A stretch of 42,351 nucleotides of DNA from Phycomyces blakesleeanus NRRL 1555(-). Its lineage: Eukaryota; Mucoromycota; Mucoromycetes; Mucorales; Phycomycetaceae. The stretch covers positions 1,791,681 through 1,834,031 of the forward strand of contig NW_017265140.1 in NCBI RefSeq assembly GCF_001638985.1, written 5' to 3'. Shown here one piece after another: positions 1 through 9,357 of this stretch (position 1 is the first letter of the stretch; every line of letters begins with the position of its first letter). The notes beneath the pieces were generated by a model. That model worked only from the letters and a program-made list of their open reading frames with translations. It ran no database searches and was not told where the DNA came from. Made by a program: the position numbers and the translations under genes.

Positions 1-1056
1 TCTCAGCAAATCAATAAAAGTATTTCTAAGAAACAAAAAGATCTTTCAGATTATGAAAAAGGACATATTATTGGTGGTGCTCTCCATAAGATTTCATTGA
101 CTGCCATTTGGGAGAAGACAGGCATATCCATGACAACTATACATAGCACAGTTCAAAGATGGGAACAGAATGGCACGCCATTAACAGAAAAATGCCAAGG
201 ACGTCCATCAATTTTGGGTGAGAGAGATTTATGCTAGCTTAAAAACGAAATAAAAAAAAATCGTAATGCCACACTTGGAGAACTCACAAACGCCATGAGA
301 CTCATGATTAGCAAGTACATTTGCAAGAATACCATCCGCAAAACTATTCATAAAATCAGAACGTCTTGCCATCCTGTGTTTAAGCCAAGGCTATCCAGAA
401 CACATAAAAAGAAGCGATTGTTGTTTGCTAAAAGTTGCAAAGAAACCAATCAAAGATGGGATCGTGTGATTTGGAGTGATGAGTCTTGCTTTATGGTTTT
501 CCCAAAGGATGGAAACCTTAGAATTTGGCGCTTTCCTCTGGAGAAGTTCAAGTCTGATTGTATTATGCCTAGAGTACAGTTTGGAGATGGTTCAGTGATG
601 GTTTGGGGCTGTGTGTGGGCAGAAGGAGTAGGCCTACTAAAAACGATTATTAATAGCCTTGACCAATTTGGCTATATAAACCTTTTGGAAAGAAAGTTGC
701 TCTCATTTTATGGTCGCCTAAGTGAAAGACATGACGGGGAGTTTATTTATCAAGAAGACAATACTCCTTGTCATAAGTCAAAACTTGTTGAGAACTGAAA
801 AAAGACCCATAATGTACCAATAATGGAATGGCTACTGAATAGCTCACATCTTGGTCCTATTGAAAACCTATGGGCTCATTTGGGTCGGATGGTAAGGGCA
901 AGAGTACTAGCTCCAAGAACTATTAAGGAACTAGACAAGGCTATCCTTGAAGAATGGAAGAAAATACAGGTTGCAGTATGCAAGGCCTACTGCATGTCTA
1001 TGCCAACTCGCATAGCCCATATGAAGAAAGTTTGCAGTGATGTTACTAAATATTAA
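1..1056 (+). pseudogene. Tc1-type transposase pseudogene, 5' end cut by the window
   Basis: A single reading frame runs from base 1 to the stop at 1054-1056, interrupted by two in-frame stops: TAG at 235-237 and TGA at 796-798. In order it shows a helix-turn-helix-like N-terminus (about 15-60, with ISMTTIHSTVQRWEQNG), then the DDE catalytic core. The first Asp lies in VIWSDESCF, the second in QEDNTPCHKS, and the Glu in GPIENLW. Counting the stop as one residue, 34 residues separate the second Asp from the Glu, which is the Tc1 spacing (DD34E). Tc1 transposases cut and paste DNA at TA dinucleotides. The triad survives but both stops would end translation early, so this is a dead copy. The N-terminus begins before the window and I could not see its inverted repeats. 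Confidence 0.9.
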
Positions 1057-1196
1057 ACTTTCAATAAAAATTATTTTTCTTAATATTTAAAGATTATATA
1101 TTCTTATTCTAATGATTTTGAAAGTGGTTTCTTAAGTAAAAGTAGACAAACAATGAACAGAAAGTTAAGGATATTATTTTTTCACTTTGGTAGAAG

Positions 1197-1548
1197 CTAA
1201 AATTTTCTTTCATTTAATTGATGAGACTGTATTCCTTGCATAACAACATCATAAAAAAGATGTCTTTGTGCAAAGAAAGAATCTAATCTTTCAGATTTTT
1301 TTTCTCTTTTACAATATGTTGCTCCCATGCTGTTTACTCCACTGTATCTGTAACTGTAGCCTCTGTCTTTTTCAAATACATAGTTCATAGAACTGCCACC
1401 AGAACAAGTAAAAATAATATGATTTCTTGGATATAAAGCACCCTGTGCAATCAAATATCTTTATATATATTAAATATTAATATATAATAATAAAAAATAA
1501 CTTTTTTACTTACCGTTTTGCAACTTCAGATGTATATATTGATGTCAT
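1197..1548 (-). CDS. Hypothetical two-exon protein, about 98 aa
   Basis: Proposed join on the minus strand: exon 1514-1548 (ATG at 1546-1548), a 55-bp intron 1459-1513 starting GTAAGT and ending AAAG, and exon 1197-1458 with the stop at its end. The spliced length is 297 nt, exactly 99 codons. The frame also stays open upstream of this ATG to a possible acceptor near 1604, so the start could lie further out. The product has a Gly/Ser/Tyr-rich middle (TCSGGSSMNY, YSYRYSGVNS) and a basic stretch (CKREKKSERLD). I recognise no domain. It sits between the dead Tc1 copy and a satellite remnant, so it could be a host gene tail or transposon debris. A CACGTG box occurs upstream near 1716. Confidence rests on the clean splice sites and frame only. 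Confidence 0.4.
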
Positions 1549-1604
1549 AACATAGCTCAAAGGAGGAATAGATAATGAATGAACTGATAAAGAAGATTGA
1601 TTAT

Positions 1605-1970
1605 CTATTTGAAAATAAATAAAGTAGAAATAAAAGAAAAGAAAGCAAAAAAAACAAATAAACATAATATTTAAACAAAATAAAAGCCGTCAAAAAAACT
1701 TTTCTGTGACGTAGCACGTGACTAAGCCACAAAAACTATATTATTTATAGGATTATAATACTTAAAATAGATACTATAAATTTTATAATTATATTTCCTC
1801 TATCAATTTGTGATGTTATGTGATGCTCCAACTGTATCTATATAGCTTACATTCACGGCATTGTTTTAAGTATATGCACGTCACAAGACGTCGCAAAATT
1901 GATAGAGAAAACAAACTTTAAAATAATTAATAATAATGATTTAAATATGTTATGTTTCACTAAATATTTA
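1605..1970. other. AT-rich spacer without a recognised gene
   Basis: AT-rich sequence upstream of the small minus-strand gene. It contains a CACGTG box near 1716 and an AT-rich run, but no reading frame that I can support. Confidence 0.4.
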
Positions 1971-1974
1971 TATG

Positions 1975-2035
1975 TCTTTTGTGAGAATTGAACTCGTGAT
2001 CTACAGATTGCTTTAAAACACTGTAAGCAAAGGGC
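1975..2035 (-). other. tRNA-like (pol III promoter-like) fossil
   Basis: On the minus strand, GAGTTCAATTCTC matches the tRNA box B (GGTTCRANTCC) well. About 30 nt upstream, TTGCTTACAGTG is a weaker box A match. The arms do not fold into a full cloverleaf by eye, so this is more likely a tRNA-derived SINE head or tRNA pseudogene than a working tRNA. Confidence 0.3.
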
Positions 2036-2074
2036 GGAGTTTGAATTCGGAGCTTTAAAACCCATAAACCTTCA

Positions 2075-2199
2075 GAAATCCCAATCTGATATATATATGT
2101 TATTAACAGCTAATCTTATATGTATATAAGATATTTACAGTCTATCTCATACATATACAAGCTGATGACAGCCAATCTGATATATATATAAGCTGATGA
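2075..2199 (+). repeat. 31-bp satellite, left remnant
   Basis: About four units of the form CTGATATATATATAAGCTG plus roughly 12 more bases, in the same orientation as the larger satellite at 13,848-14,540. The array is interrupted by the 11.6-kb element, which starts at 2202. Confidence 0.8.
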
Positions 2200-2201
2200 T
2201 A
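2200..2201. repeat. TA target-site duplication, left copy (right copy 13846-13847)
   Basis: TA lies immediately outside CTGGTTTTATCC on the left and immediately outside GGATAAAACCAG on the right. Joining the left satellite flank through one TA to the right flank gives a 31-bp unit that differs by one base from an intact unit at about 13,978-14,008. That supports TA as the duplicated target. Confidence 0.75.
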
Positions 2202-2550
2202 CTGGTTTTATCCATTCAATTGGCGCCCATTTCCATCTAATTAGCATCCGTTTCCATCTAATTAGAACCCATTAACATCTGATTAGCTTCCATAGAAATT
2301 GAATTTGCATCCATTGCCAACTGAATTTGCTCCCATTGCAATCTGAATTTGCTCCCCCCCTTTTACTATTGGCAGAAGGGTACATGGCACTCAAATTTTT
2401 TATCCTTATGGCTTACAATTTTTTTATATAACCGTAGTATTTTTTTTTGTAAATGTTGTATTTTTTTTATATAACCATAGTATTTTTTTTTGTAAACGTT
2501 GTATTTTTTTATATAACTGTAGTATTTTTTTTTGTAAACGTCGTATTTTT
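2202..2550 (+). repeat. Left terminal inverted repeat with two internal repeat families
   Basis: The outer part (about 2202-2355) is built of ~21-bp degenerate repeats such as CCGTTTCCATCTAATTAG and CCCATTGCAATCTGAATTTG, ending in a C tract. The inner part (about 2420-2550) holds 3-4 copies of a ~36-bp repeat of the form TATATAACCGTAG, TTTTTTTTTGTAAACGT. A conserved unique block with GGCAGAAGGGTACATGGCAC separates them. Arrayed subterminal repeats like these are typical transposase-binding sites, but binding is inferred. Confidence 0.85.
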
Positions 2551-2739
2551 TTGGCATAAAACATGGATATTTTTATTAGGCATAATTAGTTGATAGAGAA
2601 ATAGAACACATAATAAGAAGTAAGATATAATGAAATATACAGTAATAAAAAAAGAAAAGCATAAAGCAGTAAAACAAATAAAAATAAAATAAAAAAAGAC
2701 ATAGAGTGTAAAGAGCTTAAATAGACATAAAAGACATAC

Positions 2740-4250
2740 TTAAAGCTTTCGCTCTCTGTTCAAACAGCAAGGAAAGAATGAAATGACATGGTTAATCCAA
2801 CCCAAACAGTCCGAAAGAGTGACAGTCTTAGCTGATTCTGTAATCCTTAAGATGAGCCCGTCTGACTCTGTAATCTCTTCTCTGCGGACACCAAACTTGA
2901 TCTTGGACCACATTTCCTCAATTGGATTCAGGAAAGGTGAATACACAGGAAGATATGCACACTTGTATCCACGGGAAGAAATAAAGTCTTTCACCTCATC
3001 GGCCTTATGGATAGGAGCGTTATCCATGATGAGATAACGTCCTTGCATACCCTGGCTGTCCAGAACGTCCATTGTATGACTAAGAAAGTTGAGGTAGTGC
3101 TGGGTTCTGGTGCCAATTTGGCCGTTCACCTCAACGTTGGTGTAGATGTCCAACTTTCTCTTCTTCTTGGTTGCAACAGCAGTGGGTTTCTTCAACGAGA
3201 GGCTGACAATCCCTCTCTTGCGCATTGCACCAAGGATGGTGATGGACACACCTCTCTGCATCGGGACAGTTGTCTTAGCCGGGGTGCCACTGACGGAACG
3301 GCCAAAAGTTCTCTTGATGTGCATGTTGAAGCCTGCTTCATCGATGAACACACAGTTCAACAGATAGTTGAAATCCGCAAGTTGTTGCCACTCCAAAATG
3401 CGGTCTCGTCTCATCTCAATTGTGTTGACGTTGTCTCTCTTCTCAGGCAGCTTCTCCAACTTCTTCACCAAGTGCTTCTGGATTGCTGATTTGGTAATCT
3501 GCAGCCCAGAGAACTCTTCCATGACAGCTATCCTTGCTTGTTCCAAGGTAGCATCTGGTTTATTTTCGAAAAACTTCAAAAAAAAGCAGAGTGCGCCTGG
3601 AACAACTTTTGGTTGCCATGTTTTTGTTCTTTAGGCGCAGAAACCTCCTCAACCTCCATCGTCTCCAGCCCATTGGACTTATCAGTCTTCACTGTGGCAG
3701 CATCAAAATCGGCCTGGATCTTCTCTCTGGCCAGCCTGACATAGTTCTGGGCAGTCCGGACATTGATCCCCGTTTCCCTGGCAGCGGCAGCAGCAGTCTG
3801 GTTTTCCGAGAAAACCAACGAGAAGAGCTTGTTCACCTGGTTTTGGTTGTACTTTTGGTACGAACCTTGACCTATGCTTTCTGCAGTGGGAACAGAATCA
3901 GGATCGACCTTCTCCGGCAGATTCGTCTTCGGCTTCTGTGCAACAATTGTCTTGGTTGTGGCCTCGTTGACTTCGGTTGGCAGGAAACTTTTGAGACTGA
4001 GGAGGTTTGTGACTGCTGGGTTTCCGGCCGAGGTACGGGTCCATTCCATATTGGCATGGTTGACAAAGACATCTATCACAGATCAGAGTACAACTTCTCC
4101 ATGCATTTTGCCAACAATCTCTTGGTTGAAATCGCACAAGGGGTCGAAAGAAATTCCAGAAAACTGGGTTTGGTCTGCAGAACTGCTGTGACTGACCATT
4201 TCACAGTGCTTGTCCATAACAAATTCGAGGGAGTTGTTGGAAGTAGGCAT
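2740..4250 (-). pseudogene. IS630/Tc1-type DD34E transposase, two disabling changes
   Basis: Read from ATG at 4248-4250 to the stop at 2740-2742, about 504 codons. The N-terminal third is Ser/Pro-rich, followed by a helix-turn-helix near residues 125-165 (YQKYNQNQVNKLFSLVFSEN, then INVRTAQNYV). The catalytic core has Asp in CVFIDEAGFNMH, Asp in YLIMDNAPIHK and Glu in SPFLNPIEEMWS, with 34 residues between the last two. The C-terminus includes GWINHVISFF. Two defects separate it from an intact gene: a TGA at 4083-4085 and a one-base frameshift in the A8 run at 3578-3585. The second could be a homopolymer sequencing error. Base composition is clearly richer in GC than the flanks. Close relatives are widespread in Mucoromycota. 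It lies just inside the left repeat, so it or an intact sister copy is the best candidate to have moved the element. Confidence 0.85.
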
Positions 4251-4490
4251 TTTTTTTTGAAAATAAAAAGGGTGTTAAAATCGAGGAAGAAAGATAACTG
4301 AGAAACTTTTATTAAGACACTGGGGTATATATACCAAAAAAAAATATTTTAATAACTTAAACGTTTCTACCAAGGTATAGTCTTGTCCTGTTGTCTTAAT
4401 ATATTTGGATAAAGAACGTGTTGAAGAATAATGAATGTTTACATATTAAGCTTCTTCACACTTTTAAGAACATTTATTTTATTAGCCGAT
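4251..4490. other. Spacer upstream of the IS630-type gene
   Basis: AT-rich sequence that should carry the promoter of the minus-strand transposase. No convincing promoter element or ORF is seen. Confidence 0.3.
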
Positions 4491-4567
4491 TTACAGTGCT
4501 ACCAGAGCCTTGATGGTGTCCTGTCCTCTGTCTCGAAGGAAGGGGTGGGATTTCTCCTCATGGGTTT
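4491..4567 (-). CDS. Possible C-terminal coding remnant
   Basis: On the minus strand a short GC-richer block reads THEEKSHPFLRDRGQDTI and then KALVAL before a TAA at 4491-4493, followed by AATAAA-like sequence. It looks like the last exon of a gene whose upstream part is lost or replaced by the poly-A/T tract at 4570-4620. I do not recognise the family. At this length it could be chance. Confidence 0.25.
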
Positions 4568-4647
4568 GCCCAACCAAAAAAAAAGATAAAAAAAAAATAA
4601 AAAAAAAGAAAGTTTTTTTTTGTATAGAGCCAAGGAAAAGCTCGAAA

Positions 4648-4790
4648 TTCAGTTATTGAGATTTTCAGTTTTTCAGAAATTTCTGCGGTTAGATACCATT
4701 TTATTTTCAGTTATTAAGATTTTCAGTTTTTCAGTTATTGAGACTTTCATTTTTTCAGTTATTGAGACTTTCAGTTTTTCAGAAATTATT
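4648..4790 (+). repeat. Degenerate ~27-bp tandem repeat
   Basis: Four to five copies of TTTTTCAGTTATTGAGACTT with small changes. An ORF across it (4620-4832) encodes only the repeat (FSVIETFSFS) and is not taken as a gene. Confidence 0.7.
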
Positions 4791-4878
4791 TGCAAAAAAA
4801 TGGTTATGTATATTATAAAAATTTATGAATAAAAATGCTAGTTATACTATTTGGAGAATTATTTTTAAAATTGCTATT

Positions 4879-5095
4879 ACATTTTTCTTTTTTTTATTTC
4901 TCTTTTTTTTTTTTTTTTTTTATTTCTTTTTTTTTATTTCTTTTTTTTATTTCTTTTTTTTTCTTTTTTTTATTTCTTTTTTTTATTTTTTTTTTATTTT
5001 TTTTTTTTTATTTTTTTTTTTATTTCTTTTTTTTTATTTTTTTTATTTTTTCATCTCTTTTTTTTTTCATCTCTTTTTTTATTTCTTTTTTTTGT
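4879..5095 (+). repeat. Poly-T / T(7-9)ATTTC low-complexity tract
   Basis: About 215 bp consisting almost entirely of T runs broken by ATTTC, ATTTT or CATCTC. Two overlapping Phe-rich ORFs (4825-5197) are artefacts of this composition. Confidence 0.9.
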
Positions 5096-5099
5096 CATG

Positions 5100-6630
5100 A
5101 GCTTGTGCTATTTTTTGTTACTGTTTTTGTGTGTGTAATATTTGATTTTTTTTTGGTATTTTGTATCATGAGGGTTTCCAAAATTGAGATCGGGTAGTAT
5201 TGTGGGCAAAGTATAATTCTTGGACCGCTTTCAGTTGTTTAACAGATTGTTGGACATTTACTTGTTTCGAGTGCAGATTACAAAGAGTTGTTGAGTTTGA
5301 TATTAAGAAGATCAGGATTCTGACATTGTAAAATGGTTGGAGCAGGTGCTGAATAAATATAGCATTTTTGGATTATTTTTTGTAATGGTATTAGATGCTT
5401 GTGTAGGACCAGGTTCATAAGAAATACAATTGCTGTGGTAGTCAATCAGATTACTGGATATTTGAGATAAAAATTGGCAAGTTTTTGTGTGGTCAGTAGA
5501 GTGAATTCTACTGTTGGATTTCGAAAAAGTATGGTCGGTGAAATGCACTTAAAAGCATTATGAATATGTGTAGACTGGTTCCTATTGTACAGATAGATGT
5601 TTGATCTTGTAGTTTCTTTGTAGGTGGAGAGTTGAATCGTCACGTTTTCTTTTCAGATTTATAGCTTTTGTTCAAAATACTATAGATTATTTAGAGATTA
5701 ATATCAATGACTCCGAGGTATAGGCTTTATTTACATACAGAAACATAATGTGATCTGGAAATAATAAAAAAATCCATGAGGTGTAGAGCTTTAAGCAGTG
5801 TTTTCATTGTCAGAGTAATATTTAATTGTTGAAGTGAGCATGAGAATGAGATTTATTGCTGATTTAAGAAGAGAAATAAAGAGTTTTGGTATATAAACAC
5901 CAAATGGAAAGAGAGAGAATTAAGATATCTGTTTTAAAAAAGAATGTTTATAATAAATTTATGGCTGCAGGTAATATATTGTCCTATTTATTTTTTATCT
6001 CCTTGAGTTCAATTTGTACTACTTTATTTAGTGGACCTTGGAATATTATTTTTTGATATAAAAAGCTGAAAATATAATGACTAATACTATTTAACAACAA
6101 CCACTGGAAAAGAGGTGCGGTTTTTTTATGTGTAAAACTGTAATTAATTATGTGAAAAGACCAGGTTTTACAATGTGATCAGATAGTTTTTACAAGTGTA
6201 TGAAGCTGACTTACTCATAGGTGGTAAGACCAACTTTCGAACATAGGAAAAGGTCAGAACAGCAGGATAGTAGGATGTGTTTGCATTTTCTGTATATGGG
6301 TTTTTACCACATGCACTAAAACGGCAACTCAGAATTATGTTTTGTTGTAATATATCCTACCGCTTTCTGATTAAAAGAACGATAAATGAAAGATCGATTA
6401 TACGGATATGCCAGTTTTTACATTGTTTAATTTATGGATATGCCAGTTTTTACAGGGTTTTGTTGTATTTGAATTTATTTTATCCAATCTTAGAGACTTC
6501 TTCTTATACTGTTTGCTTCCATACACTTCTCCGATCTTTAATTTATTTATAATAATTATTGGTTTATTTTGTTTTTATTAGAAAGAAAAGAATATTCTTA
6601 GGTTTATAGTACAGTGGTTATATTTAATAT
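5100..6630. other. Cargo region without a supported gene
   Basis: AT-rich DNA inside the 11.6-kb element. Short ORFs at 5312-5643 (minus) and 6277-6552 (plus) show no domain, and the latter contains a duplicated 18-bp GGATATGCCAGTTTTTAC. These bases may include upstream exons of the gene at 6635-7055, but I could not define them. Confidence 0.4.
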
Positions 6631-6634
6631 TCAG

Positions 6635-7055
6635 GAACATTCTGGCTAGTGTTCTATCCTTCATACAATTTGAAATGGCCAATGTTCTGATAAAACAAGT
6701 ATTCTCCAAACAATATCTCCCAGAGAAAAGCCCAGTTGTGTGTTGCTTGCTTGTAAATGGTTGTTCTATGAAATTAGAAAAGTGTTAGCTGTTTGAACAA
6801 GAAATCGTGGATATTAAGAATATATATATGTAATTATGCTTGCAATATAATAGCTTACCAGAGACAAAAAGAAAAGGCGTCATGAATGCGAACCATAGTA
6901 CTCAATACACTTTATTTGGCTATAAAAATGCTGAAAAAAAATTATTTTTTGTGAACTGTGTGGTAGAATATTTCATTTACCTACCCGAAGCAAAAGGATT
7001 TATTTGCAGACCAAGAGAGTACATAGAAGATGCTAATATTGTCTTCAGTAAATGA
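6635..7055 (+). CDS. Hypothetical spliced protein, partial (at least two exons)
   Basis: Exon 6635-6781 follows an acceptor (TTTAATATTCAG). A 72-bp intron 6782-6853 (GTGTTAG to TATAATAG) joins it to exon 6854-7055 in frame, ending in TGA. The joined frame is open for about 116 codons. Recognisable stretches are FIQFEMANVLIKQVFSKQYL, then TQYTLFGYKNAEKKLFFVN and GFICRPREYIEDANIVFSK. The composition is protein-like, unlike the low-complexity ORFs nearby, but I recognise no family and no start codon is assigned. It converges on the minus-strand gene starting 7 bp away at 7062. As it lies inside the 11.6-kb element it may be cargo. The donor GTGTTAG is weak. Confidence 0.35.
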
Positions 7056-7061
7056 TATACA

Positions 7062-7507
7062 TTAATATACAAAATAAATAATATTGTTACATGTACAAAA
7101 AAAAAATACCATGTCAATGACACTCGTATGAAATGAAAGTTCTTGATTCGCGATGTGCTTATGAGAGGGAGGTTCATCTATAATAGAAATTATGTTAAGC
7201 CATGTGCTTATTAAAAAGAGATAGATTGAAATAAAATAAAATATTACCGTGTTCATAACCGTGTTTAATAGTAGAGAGTAATTTCGGCGATATGGCCTAT
7301 ACAAAAGAAAGGAAAAAGTCAGGATAATTTTATAGGATGACGGCATAAAGTATATTTACTAACCTTAGCTAATCCGGATGGACATTGTGAAGGGGATGCA
7401 TCAGAAGGTAACAAAACGCGAGTGTCTGTAGTAATAGAAAACAATTATTATCATTTTAGTTATATATATATATATAATATTAAAGAATAAGATATCTTAC
7501 CAAGAAA
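7062..7507 (-). CDS. Hypothetical multi-exon gene with a possible 9-nt exon
   Basis: On the minus strand a pyrimidine-rich acceptor (ATTATATTCACAG) precedes ATTTTCTTG and a donor GTAAGA at about 7498. The next acceptor (ATTACTACAG) opens a 62-nt exon (VLLPSDASPSQCPSGLAK) ending at GTTAGT. Then follow a ~37-nt exon after TTTTGTATAG (AISPKLLSTIKH) and a last exon beginning DEPPSHKHIANQELSFHTS with a hydrophobic tail. Phases agree throughout. The first part is Ser/Pro-rich. No domain is recognised. If the acceptor and donor around ATTTTCTTG are both used, that exon is only nine bases; alternatively it is the end of an exon starting with an ATG near 7622. The model is uncertain, especially the third donor. 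Confidence 0.3.
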
Positions 7508-7509
7508 AT

Positions 7510-7890
7510 CTGTGAATATAATAAATGTTGGAAAGAGAGAAAAGAGAGAAAACTTGTAAATGAAAAAAAAAACAAAAAGAACAAAAGACCAAAGGGCCAA
7601 AAGGCCAAAAGACAGAAATCATATATTGGATTGAGTTGAAAAAAGCATGTTCAAAGCCGATTTGCACCCCGTTAATTCCAGGAAGTATTAATAGAGATAT
7701 GCGTATTAAAGAAATCCTGAGTATTTACAGCAACAAGTGTAATATAATAAATGGGTTCTTGCTTTTACTTTTACCATCTTTCCATTAACTACACTTTATT
7801 CTTTCGCTTAACACCTAACTTCTTTTGTATGTTAATAACACTCTATATATACAATGAATAGATATATAAAACAAATATAATTAACAATCA
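7510..7890. other. Spacer with short CCAAAAG repeats
   Basis: AT-rich spacer between the small minus gene and the tnp2 accessory gene. It contains several tandem-like copies of CCAAAAGGC/CCAAAAGAC at about 7588-7612. It presumably holds the promoter of the accessory gene, but no clear element is visible apart from AT-rich TATA-like sequence at 7840-7880. Confidence 0.4.
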
Positions 7891-7894
7891 ACTC

Positions 7895-9226
7895 ATGTAT
7901 AACATTTTATTAGATAGCTTTCAGACCATGGTTAACAATCATCAGTCAATTGCCCCGGCTCCATCCCCGGAATATACTGAGCTTTTAAGAAGGCTCACCG
8001 CTATGGAGGAAAGTCTCAAGACCATGGATTCAAACATTGGCATTGTCATCAAGGGGAACAAAGATTCATTGGAAATACTTGATAGCGTTGCCAATGCCTC
8101 TGGAGAACTTCTTGCAGTTATTGCTCCTACCACTATACCTGCTTCTGCTTCTGTCCCTTTCGCAGCTTCTTCCGTTGGTTCTACTCTGGATTGGTATACA
8201 ACACCTTCTGAGGCTTTTTTTGGTATCTCTTCTGCTGCTCCTTCTGTTGCTCCTTCTGTTGCTCCTTCTGTCGCTCCTTCTGTTGGTCCAGTGGTTCTTA
8301 CTGGTGCAAACGCTGGTGAACTTAGTAAACAGAATCGCACTAGAGTTTTAGTAAGTGTTGAGATGTACAGTAGCTCATCAACATAATATCTCACACTAAG
8401 TATAGGCTCTTATCCGAGGAGAGTTGAAGAAACACAACTTCAAATCAAATAAGCCAGAACTAGTTGCAGCTAACGACAGCAAGTGCAGTTGGGATTTTAA
8501 TGTTGATTACAGACTTCCACCCAACAGACAGCTGATGCATGACCTTCATGCATACCTGGCTCCAAAGGTTGTTGGGACTAGTGTTCGACAGGCCGATATT
8601 AGCGATTGTATCTACACAAACTTTTGTGGAACGAGACGCCGAGTCAAGGAATCCTATGAAGCGCGCAAAAAGACAAATTCTTGGTCAAGAAAAGCAGGTC
8701 GAGAGACCGATGTATGTTAGAAGTATATTTTGATTGCAAATTAAATGTATTCATATTAATACATTTATAAACTAGCATTTTGACCGTCGCGAGCTGACCT
8801 ACCATACATTCAAGGCTGAAATTGATATGAAGGTGGGTAAGAGCTGTGACGGACTCTTACAGAAAGAAGCAATGTCTGAGGGCGAATCTGAAGACGATAT
8901 GCCTGGAGTCTCGAGCAACCGTGCGATTCGTACAGTGCGTCCAAGTTGGAGAAGCGATGAGGTAATTTCTTTTGTTTACATTATTGTATATAGCTTTTTT
9001 TTTTGTTTTTTTATGGATTTAAATGAAACAGAACTTTGATTAATCACTTATTTGTATTTAGTACAATCACTTTCTTGCAGTTGTTGATGATTTTATGCGT
9101 AATCGCATGGACTTCAATTCGCATCAGATGTTGAAGAGGTCCTTCGGTAGAGATGCTGTTTTAGCAGTCCCGCCTAGATTGACGTCCCTTCTCCCTCACT
9201 GGGCTTTTAGAGATGAGTTTCAATAA
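7895..9226 (+). CDS. tnp2-element accessory protein, four exons, 370 aa
   Basis: Exons 7895-8350, 8406-8711, 8776-8961 and 9062-9226 join in phase 0 at every junction (donors GTAAGT, GTATGT, GTAATT; acceptors TATAG, ACTAG, TTTAG), giving 370 codons and TAA. Residues ~20-60 form a probable coiled coil (YTELLRRLTAMEESLKTM). Residues ~115-132 are a (SVAP)n repeat. The middle is very basic (CGTRRRVKESYEARKKTNSW). The third exon has CDGLLQKEAMSEGESEDD and the signature RPSWRSDE, followed by FLAVVDDFMRNRM. Proteins with this last signature are recurrent partners of fungal transposases; their biochemical role is not known to me. It converges on the transposase, whose stop is 131 bp away. An alternative start is the ATG at 7928. 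The intact frame over four exons argues that it is recent or still functional. Confidence 0.75.
8240..8286 (+). repeat. 12-bp coding tandem repeat (SVAP)n
   Basis: Four near-identical copies of CCTTCTGTTGCT encode a Ser-Val-Ala-Pro repeat inside the accessory protein. Repeat number is likely to vary between copies. Confidence 0.85.
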
Positions 9227-9357
9227 ATTTTGTTTTCTTATCCTCTACATCCTCCGCATCCTCCATCTGACAATGATAAATGTACCAACAAATACAAACA
9301 CTATGATTATTCTTTTCTGTGTGCCTTTAAAAAAGGGAGTTATAATTTTATTATTTT

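Noticed and set aside
2783..4301. Several plus-strand ORFs up to 236 codons
   Set aside because: Shadows of the minus-strand IS630-type transposase, whose motifs are clear.
4825..5197. Two overlapping Phe-rich ORFs
   Set aside because: They translate a poly-T low-complexity tract; no protein-like composition.
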